From the NCBI RefSeq assembly GCF_013009345.1, contig NZ_JABELE010000002.1:257387-321386 (forward strand): a stretch of DNA of 64,000 nucleotides. Reading direction: 5' to 3'. Below, piece by piece: positions 59,758 through 64,000 of the stretch. Source of the DNA: Acinetobacter geminorum. GTDB lineage: Bacteria > Pseudomonadota > Gammaproteobacteria > Pseudomonadales > Moraxellaceae. Numbering within the stretch: position 1 is the stretch's first letter; each line of letters opens with the position of its first letter. Made by a program: the position numbers and the translations under genes. The notes under the pieces were generated by a model. That model saw only the letters and a list, made by a program, of their open reading frames with translations, was not told where the DNA came from and searched no databases.

Positions 59758-60369
59758 TTATGAAATTAAGCCTTCATCACGCATCGCAATTTGTACAGAT
59801 TGACGCTCTGCAACTTTATTACGTAATGCAATAATATGCTTATACGGTGTTAAATCGTGCTCAATTGAGTTTGACCAATTTGTTAAAACAAATAGATAAG
59901 CATCTGCTGGGCCGAAATTATCATTTACCAAATAATCATAATCAGATTCAGCCAAATAATTATCGATATATTTTAAAAGACGGTCGATTTCTGCATAAGC
60001 TTTAGCTTTTTCATCACTTGTTAATGGTGCGCCAAAGAATACTGCATAGGCATCATGTAACTCAGAGTTCAAATACCCCAACCACTCCAATACTTTCGCA
60101 CGGCCCATTCCTGATGGCGGAATCAAATCCTGCTTAGGATCATGCTGAGCAAGAAACGGTAAAATCGCAACGTTTTCGGTTAACATTAAGCCAGGATTAA
60201 TTTCTAAAGCTGGTACATATCCTTTTGGATTAATCTCGTAATAATCTGCGCCTTTTTCTGTTTTATGTGTTTTTAAATTTACTCGTTCTAAATCAAAATC
60301 AACATTAATTTCATTTAAAATAATATGTGCAGCTAAAGAACATGCGCCTGGCGAATAATATAATTTCAT
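59758..60369 (-). CDS. gstA: Glutathione S-transferase (beta class)
   Basis: A 203-residue GST: the N-terminal thioredoxin fold starts MKLYYSPGACSLAAHIILNE with the beta-class catalytic Cys10, followed by VPALEINPGLMLTENVAILP (cis-Pro and ENVAIL glutathione site) and a helical C-terminal domain. Cytoplasmic detoxification enzyme. Convergent with the lipoprotein gene. Confidence 0.9.
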   Translation of the reverse strand: MKLYYSPGACSLAAHIILNEINVDFDLERVNLKTHKTEKGADYYEINPKGYVPALEINPGLMLTENVAILPFLAQHDPKQDLIPPSGMGRAKVLEWLGYLNSELHDAYAVFFGAPLTSDEKAKAYAEIDRLLKYIDNYLAESDYDYLVNDNFGPADAYLFVLTNWSNSIEHDLTPYKHIIALRNKVAERQSVQIAMRDEGLIS

Positions 60370-60575
60370 ATCTGATCCTTGTTATCTCATATTAACGTTT
60401 TAAATTGCTTCTAGAAAACCTGCAAGGTTTGCACAATTCCTTAATTGTAAAAAAGCGTAAACTTATAAAATACTTACACCATCTAATATTCTTGAAAAAG
60501 TTATTCCTTGCAAGTTGTCTTGCGTGACGATTGTTTAAAATATGATAAAACACATTTACGTCACGCAATTTTCCG

Positions 60576-63014
60576 TTAATTACGCTTAAAAAGCTGACTA
60601 AGCCAATTCATTAATTCATTTAAGAAATCAAAGATCCCTTTTTTCTTATCATCGTCAGGATGGCTTGAGTCTTTTCCATTTAAATCCAGATCGACAATTA
60701 CAGGGTCATGGTCCGAAGAACGATAAGCATCTTCACCATAAAACAGTGCCTTTTGCTCATCAGTTTTATATTCTTCGTTGTAGTCTAAAACGGTTGGCTC
60801 ATCTGCATTGATATGCCATGCAAAGGTTCTCACTACTTTTGGATATAAAGATGCATCCGCAATTGCATGGTCTAAGTTACCTGCTCCACCATTTCCATTG
60901 GCATCACTCGCAACACCAAATACATAGCTATATGCCTGAGCACCCTGTCCTACCTTAGCGTCATTCAGCAAAACTTTGTAGTTTGCTTTTTCAAATGACA
61001 AAATAGGTTCTTCTTTTGCGTAACTGTTCATATCCCCTACAAGTAAAGCATTTTGCTTAGGCACTTGAGTTGGATTTTTCGCCAACCACTGCACAATTTG
61101 ATCTACTGCTTTCACACGAGTCGGGTTCCAACAGCCTTGACCATCTTTTTGGTCTGCATCAGTAGAGCTAGCATCCACTCCGCTACAGCTTTTCGATTTC
61201 AAGTGATTTGGAATAACGGTAAAGGTTTTATTACCACGAACGGCTTGGAAACTTTGCGCCAATGTTGTTCGGTTCTTGTCGCCTAAATCAAGCACAACAG
61301 GTTTATTCAAAGGCTTAACACGCTTGCTGTTATAAATAATAGCAACCGCGATTGCATCACCACCTAAACGGTCTAAGTTTTCAGGAACAACGTATTTCCA
61401 ATCACTACCTAAAGCACTGGTTAAATGAGCAATTGCACTGTTCGGGCCATAACCATTGTTAGCAATTTCCATTAAACCGTAAACATCGGCATCAATCGCT
61501 TTGAGTGCACTCACAATTTTACGGTGCTGTTTATCAAACTCAGCTTGTGTTGTTGCACCACGTTCTGTTGGAAAACCAGTTGCACCATTGTCATAGTTCA
61601 AAACGTTAAATGAAGCTACACGAATGTGATTAGCATTTTTGGTAATGACACTTTGACGCGGGTTTGTTTGAGTAATCACTTCAGGCTGATTACGTCCAAG
61701 CACTGGTTGCACACGCCAACCATTAAAACGGTATTCCAAAATACCTTCAGTATTTTTAAGTTGATAACCTGAACGTAGCGTATTGGCAGCGCTAAAATTT
61801 GTCGGTAACCATGGAGTACGGTTTTGGTTGTTATAGCCGTCATCAAAAATAATTTTCGACAATAAATTTTTCTGAGCAAGAGCTTTAGCTTCAGGAGATA
61901 ACGCTGGATATAAATTAGTCGGAATATATAAGCGACCTAAGCTTAGAGATAATTCACCATAACGGCCATAATTGTAGTTCTCGCTTACCGTTAAAGTCTG
62001 AGGTAATTTGACCAACATACCTTGATAACGCTGCGGAGAATGGGTTGAACCACCCGTTAAGCTAGCAAATGGGAGTTCAAGGCTAATCGGCTGAACTTGA
62101 TTTGCCATATTGCTATTACAAGTTTGAATATCTTGTTGTAATTGATCTAATTGCAATTGGTTTTGATAAGTCGTTAAACGACCACGCAAAATAACTTCAT
62201 CGCCAATTTGTCCACCTTTTACAGCGCTGCTATTTGGAATATAAACAAAAATAGCATTGCTAACATTCGCACGTGCTTTCGTATCTGGTGTCTGAACATA
62301 GAAGCCAGAAAAACCATTGGCATAACGATAATCAGCAGTAATCACCCCACGCACTGTATAAGTCTGGTCTTGAGTTGATGTAGCTAAATCAGCAATTGGT
62401 GTATCTGAGCTTGAACAACTTACTGTTTCAACAGGAGGCTGAGTTGTAGAACCTGATAAATTTGAAAAGTCATTTCGATTTGCCCAAGCCGACCATGAAC
62501 GGTCCAAATCAAATGCTGCAGTTGCATCAATACTTAAAGCTGGGTTCTCAGTTTCAATACGCTTAAAACTATTTCCTAAGCTCGAAACGGCTGTTCCCCA
62601 TCCTGCTTCTGGTCGCTCGCCAATACGCCCAAAACGGTCTACAGGTGTGCCTTTGTACACAAGCACAACGGCATCATCACCGTTAAAAGATAATGCAGCG
62701 ACCTGATCGACTTTACTACCAAGTTCAGCCTGCAACTCAGAACGGCCTACCAAAAACTTCTGCTTACTAGTTAACGATCCTTGTAAACGGAAAGTTGCTG
62801 TTTTTACTGTACCGCCATTATTAAATTGTTGAATTTCATAGTCGGCTAAGTTAACTGTAGCGCCATCTGGATTATAAATTTCCAAACCTTTGCGGTTACT
62901 ACTGCCGTCAACATATTGACTAAACATGAGCTGTGCTTGTGCCCAAGGACTATACGTAAAAGCACCAAGTGCCCCTAATAGCACAGAAAGTGTGCGTAAT
63001 TGAAAGTTTTTCAT
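60576..63014 (-). CDS. ExeM/NucH family extracellular endonuclease
   Basis: An 812-residue exported nuclease. Signal peptide (LSVLLGALGAFTYSPWAQAQ), lamin-tail domain (about 30-150: GLEIYNPDGATVNLADYEIQ), an OB-like middle part (YTVRGVITADYRYANGFSGF, RLTTYQNQLQLDQL), and a C-terminal endonuclease/exonuclease/phosphatase domain (IRVASFNVLNYDNG, DVYGLMEIANNGYG, NHLKSKSC, SSDHDPVIVDL with the catalytic SDH). It ends with an amphipathic tail (FDFLNELMNWLSQLFKRN). Likely degrades extracellular DNA for nutrients or biofilm turnover. Confidence 0.92.
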   Translation of the reverse strand: MKNFQLRTLSVLLGALGAFTYSPWAQAQLMFSQYVDGSSNRKGLEIYNPDGATVNLADYEIQQFNNGGTVKTATFRLQGSLTSKQKFLVGRSELQAELGSKVDQVAALSFNGDDAVVLVYKGTPVDRFGRIGERPEAGWGTAVSSLGNSFKRIETENPALSIDATAAFDLDRSWSAWANRNDFSNLSGSTTQPPVETVSCSSSDTPIADLATSTQDQTYTVRGVITADYRYANGFSGFYVQTPDTKARANVSNAIFVYIPNSSAVKGGQIGDEVILRGRLTTYQNQLQLDQLQQDIQTCNSNMANQVQPISLELPFASLTGGSTHSPQRYQGMLVKLPQTLTVSENYNYGRYGELSLSLGRLYIPTNLYPALSPEAKALAQKNLLSKIIFDDGYNNQNRTPWLPTNFSAANTLRSGYQLKNTEGILEYRFNGWRVQPVLGRNQPEVITQTNPRQSVITKNANHIRVASFNVLNYDNGATGFPTERGATTQAEFDKQHRKIVSALKAIDADVYGLMEIANNGYGPNSAIAHLTSALGSDWKYVVPENLDRLGGDAIAVAIIYNSKRVKPLNKPVVLDLGDKNRTTLAQSFQAVRGNKTFTVIPNHLKSKSCSGVDASSTDADQKDGQGCWNPTRVKAVDQIVQWLAKNPTQVPKQNALLVGDMNSYAKEEPILSFEKANYKVLLNDAKVGQGAQAYSYVFGVASDANGNGGAGNLDHAIADASLYPKVVRTFAWHINADEPTVLDYNEEYKTDEQKALFYGEDAYRSSDHDPVIVDLDLNGKDSSHPDDDKKKGIFDFLNELMNWLSQLFKRN

Positions 63015-63159
63015 GAGTAAATATGTTCATTTGAAATTTATATAGATTCTTAGATTAAATATTGAACATGACATCTACATGAAGAAAAACACCGAAACAT
63101 TTGACTTGACCACATGAAGACTTAAAATACCGCATTTGAATTTCAATATTGCCAAGGTT

Positions 63160-63876
63160 ATGTCGATCGATCAGTTAGAAACGCAAATTGCAGACTTAGA
63201 CAATTTGCCTGAACACCGTGAAATTGTGACGTTTATGCGTCGTTCAGCACCACTTAATACGTCTCAACGCACGGCATTAGAACAACATCGCGATTTAATT
63301 TTGGAATATCCTGTTGGCGACTTACGCCAACATTTCGAACATCCAGAACGTCCTTTAACTGTTGAAATCGGTTTTGGTATGGGTCGTTCATTAGTGCTTA
63401 TGGCAAAAGCCAACCCTGAACGCAACTATGTGGGTATTGAAGTCCACGTACCTGGTATTGCTCAGTGTCTTTATGAAGCAGGTATGGCGGAACTTAAAAA
63501 CTTGCGTGTACTTGATGCAGATGCGATTCAGGTTTTACGTGAAATGCCAGACAACAGTATTAACTGTGTACAACTTTACTTTCCAGACCCTTGGCAAAAG
63601 AAACGTCATTTTAAACGCCGTTTTGTTATTCATGAGCGTATGCAATTGGTTGAACAGAAACTTGAACTTGGCGGCACATTCCACGCAGCAACAGACTGGG
63701 AACCGTATGCAGAATGGATGCTTGATATTTTAGATAACCGTCCAGATCTTGAGAACTTGGCAGGTAAAGGCAACAGTTACCCACGTCCAGAATGGCGCCC
63801 AGTGACTAAGTTTGAACGCCGTGGTATTGAGTCAGGTCATAAAATTAATGACTTTATCTTTAAAAAGATTAAGTAA
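63160..63876 (+). CDS. trmB: tRNA (guanine-N7)-methyltransferase TrmB
   Basis: A 238-residue SAM enzyme making m7G46 in tRNAs. Motifs VEIGFGMGRSLVLMAKANPE, YVGIEVHVPGIA, and VQLYFPDPWQKKRHFKRR (the TrmB signature). The ATG (MSIDQLE) has AAGG upstream; an earlier TTG frame start is unlikely. Divergent from the nuclease gene. Confidence 0.96.
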   Translation: MSIDQLETQIADLDNLPEHREIVTFMRRSAPLNTSQRTALEQHRDLILEYPVGDLRQHFEHPERPLTVEIGFGMGRSLVLMAKANPERNYVGIEVHVPGIAQCLYEAGMAELKNLRVLDADAIQVLREMPDNSINCVQLYFPDPWQKKRHFKRRFVIHERMQLVEQKLELGGTFHAATDWEPYAEWMLDILDNRPDLENLAGKGNSYPRPEWRPVTKFERRGIESGHKINDFIFKKIK

Positions 63877-63884
63877 ATAATAAA

Positions 63885-63915
63885 AAAGGCTTAGTCATAA
63901 ACTAGGCCTTTTCTT
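63885..63915. terminator. Terminator after trmB
   Basis: AAAAAAGGCTTAGTCATAAA, then CTAGGCCTTTTCTTTTT: an imperfect stem with T tail. It overlaps the last codons of the converging minus-strand gene. Confidence 0.7.
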
Positions 63916-64000
63916 TTTTATATAACCCGAATCGCGGATAAGAAATTGACTTGAAAAACATAAGGACTAGAGCCATCAGTTGAGTTACCACACCAAACTC
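63902..64000 (-). CDS. C-terminal end of an unidentified membrane protein (partial)
   Basis: A 32-codon open frame enters from the right edge and stops at 63902. It contains a hydrophobic helix (VVTQLMALVLMFF) and a short basic tail (RFGLYKKEKA), typical of the last membrane segment of an inner-membrane protein. Convergent with trmB, with its stop inside the terminator. Too short to name. Confidence 0.5.
   Translation of the reverse strand, partial: EFGVVTQLMALVLMFFKSISYPRFGLYKKEKA

Overview
This AT-rich window (about 38-40% G+C by eye) is chromosomal DNA of a gammaproteobacterium, almost certainly Acinetobacter and probably the A. baumannii/calcoaceticus complex. The reasons are the kdsD-kdsC-lptC-lptA-lptB order beside cysS, the benM-benABCDE-benK-benP layout known from Acinetobacter, a FabH-like ketosynthase of about 370 residues, and the codon style. 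The genus assignment rests on recognising families and gene order, not on a database search.

Layout. 1-2.9 kb: Kdo synthesis and the LPS/LOS export operon (minus strand). 3.1-4.6 kb: cysS and tRNA-Gly(GCC). 4.6-9.6 kb: a variable stretch downstream of the tRNA, bounded and divided by three copies of the tRNA 3' end and/or its terminator. It holds an LprI-like protein, a broken phage-type gene, a secreted S1 protease with a coupled lipoprotein, and a TetR/aldo-keto reductase pair. 9.7-13.6 kb: HxlR/MFS pair, a second copy of the lipoprotein, and a YbdG-type mechanosensitive channel. 14.1-17.1 kb: a tightly overlapping four-gene operon (acyl-CoA dehydrogenase-like, PIG-L deacetylase, NodS-type methyltransferase, GT2) whose product is unknown. 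17.4-25.1 kb: mixed accessory genes, including a folded-RNA region, three methyltransferase/HAD-type enzymes and an Lrp regulator facing a divergent ProC-like protein. 25.4-31.5 kb: cold-shock protein, LpxL-type acyltransferase, LysE exporter, then a prophage remnant (endolysin, holin, small gene, S24 repressor with three palindromic operators). 31.6-35.3 kb: initiator tRNA, xseAB, a second LysE exporter and small genes.

35.8-40.5 kb is a copper homeostasis block: a 20-cysteine four-helix copper-storage protein, a GFA-type protein, CueR, CopA and CopZ. Two back-to-back promoters with 19-bp spacers, typical of MerR-family control, lie between copA and copZ. 40.5-50 kb is a complete benzoate module: LysR regulator (BenM type), the two-subunit dioxygenase BenAB, its reductase BenC, the diol dehydrogenase BenD, two inner-membrane transporters (BenE, BenK) and an outer-membrane porin (BenP). 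Together these bring in benzoate and convert it to catechol. 50-64 kb is mostly core: FabH-like synthase, HrpA helicase, AhpC and AhpF (separated by small genes), an Ala-rich lipoprotein, a beta-class GST, an ExeM/NucH extracellular nuclease and TrmB.

Most worth following up: the tandem tRNA-Gly repeats and their cargo; the protease-lipoprotein pair and its paralogue; the operon whose enzyme set resembles Nod-factor chemistry; the structured RNA near 19.8 kb; an orphan promoter-terminator unit near 36.6 kb; and the repressor with its operator array.
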